Positions 63,944 to 64,000 of a DNA stretch of 64,000 nt are shown here, piece by piece. The position numbers were made by a program, and so were the translations under genes. Under the pieces are notes generated by a model. That model was not told where the DNA came from. It worked only from the letters and a program-made list of their open reading frames with translations, and did no database searches. This DNA is from Terriglobales bacterium (lineage in GTDB: Bacteria; Acidobacteriota; Terriglobia; Terriglobales; Acidobacteriaceae): positions 62,001 through 126,000 of the forward strand of contig JASHOU010000010.1 in assembly GCA_030038475.1 (NCBI GenBank), in the 5' to 3' direction. Numbering within the stretch: position 1 is the first letter of the stretch; every line of letters begins with the position of its first letter.

Positions 63944-64000
63944 ATGGAAAACAGAGATTCGTTGGGTTATCACGATGCGGGCGAGTGGCCTCTACTCAAA
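63944..64000 (+). CDS. Possible start of a gene running off the right edge
   Basis: Nineteen open codons, MENRDSLGYHDAGEWPLLK, divergent from the peptide transporter. No clear ribosome-binding site. Too short to identify. Confidence 0.25.
   Translation, partial: MENRDSLGYHDAGEWPLLK

Overview
The window looks like a chromosomal segment of an Acidobacteriota soil bacterium (Terriglobia-like). Three things point there: two very large CarboxypepD_reg/Oar-type TonB-dependent receptors, an SBBP/choice-of-anchor-D surface protein, and many small intergenic palindromes of the kind that litter acidobacterial genomes (one of them of the type that reads 'ARTLLSAK'/'WRGHSCPR' when translated by mistake). 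No database could be searched, so the lineage is an inference from protein families.

Layout. (1) 1-4.2 kb: the 5' part of typA/bipA running off the left edge with an apparent CTG start, then a small accessory stretch (DUF551-like protein, a Cys/His-rich hypothetical, a frameshifted DUF5677-like gene). (2) 4.3-21.0 kb: a polyamine/amine locus. Reading left on the minus strand: a three-module MerR-XRE-cupin regulator, then potD-potA-potB-potC. Reading right from the same control region: an Oar-like TonB receptor, an aminomutase-like aminotransferase, an APC permease, an aldehyde dehydrogenase, a GabT-like aminotransferase and a third class-III aminotransferase. The set fits uptake of putrescine/spermidine and stepwise conversion through 4-aminobutyraldehyde and GABA to succinate semialdehyde. 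(3) 21.0-24.8 kb: mixed housekeeping and hypothetical genes (Imm50-like, P1/DmpA peptidase, MIP18/SufT-like protein, small membrane proteins). (4) 24.86-26.78 kb: a complete IS1595-family element with 26-bp perfect inverted repeats, an 8-bp target duplication and a passenger gene. Each terminal repeat carries a -35 box that appears to drive near-leaderless transcription of the gene next to it. (5) 27.0-32.2 kb: transketolase, AsnA, and a 2Fe-2S ferredoxin-methyltransferase fusion. (6) 32.3-36.8 kb: a recombination scar at tRNA-Leu(CAA): a truncated YbaK-like gene joined to an integrase-like tail, a second integrase-like tail, an SBBP surface protein, and a 29-bp copy of the tRNA 4.06 kb downstream. 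(7) 36.7-49.2 kb: an Oar-like receptor and a secreted alpha/beta hydrolase, divergent from a FadR-type regulator that heads an operon for a beta-hydroxyacid dehydrogenase, 2-oxoacid dehydrogenase E1alpha/E1beta/E2, an atypical M24 protein and a predicted outer-membrane barrel. (8) 49.2-51.7 kb: small secreted proteins. (9) 51.8-63.9 kb: a tightly packed minus-strand run in which a dipeptide/oligopeptide ABC importer is translationally coupled to an ECF-like sigma factor, a 957-residue TPR-CHAT protease, a zinc-finger anti-sigma-like protein, a secreted S8 subtilase and an HD-GYP phosphodiesterase.

The best candidate for an undescribed system is region 9. It combines a sigma factor, a TPR-CHAT caspase-like protease and a candidate anti-sigma protein without any CRISPR parts, so it resembles the protease/sigma half of the type III-E (Craspase) system, but wired to peptide import and an exported protease. 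The next most unusual signals are the promoter-in-terminal-repeat design of the IS1595 element, the tRNA-Leu scar, and the M24 protein with Cys in place of a metal-ligand Asp.
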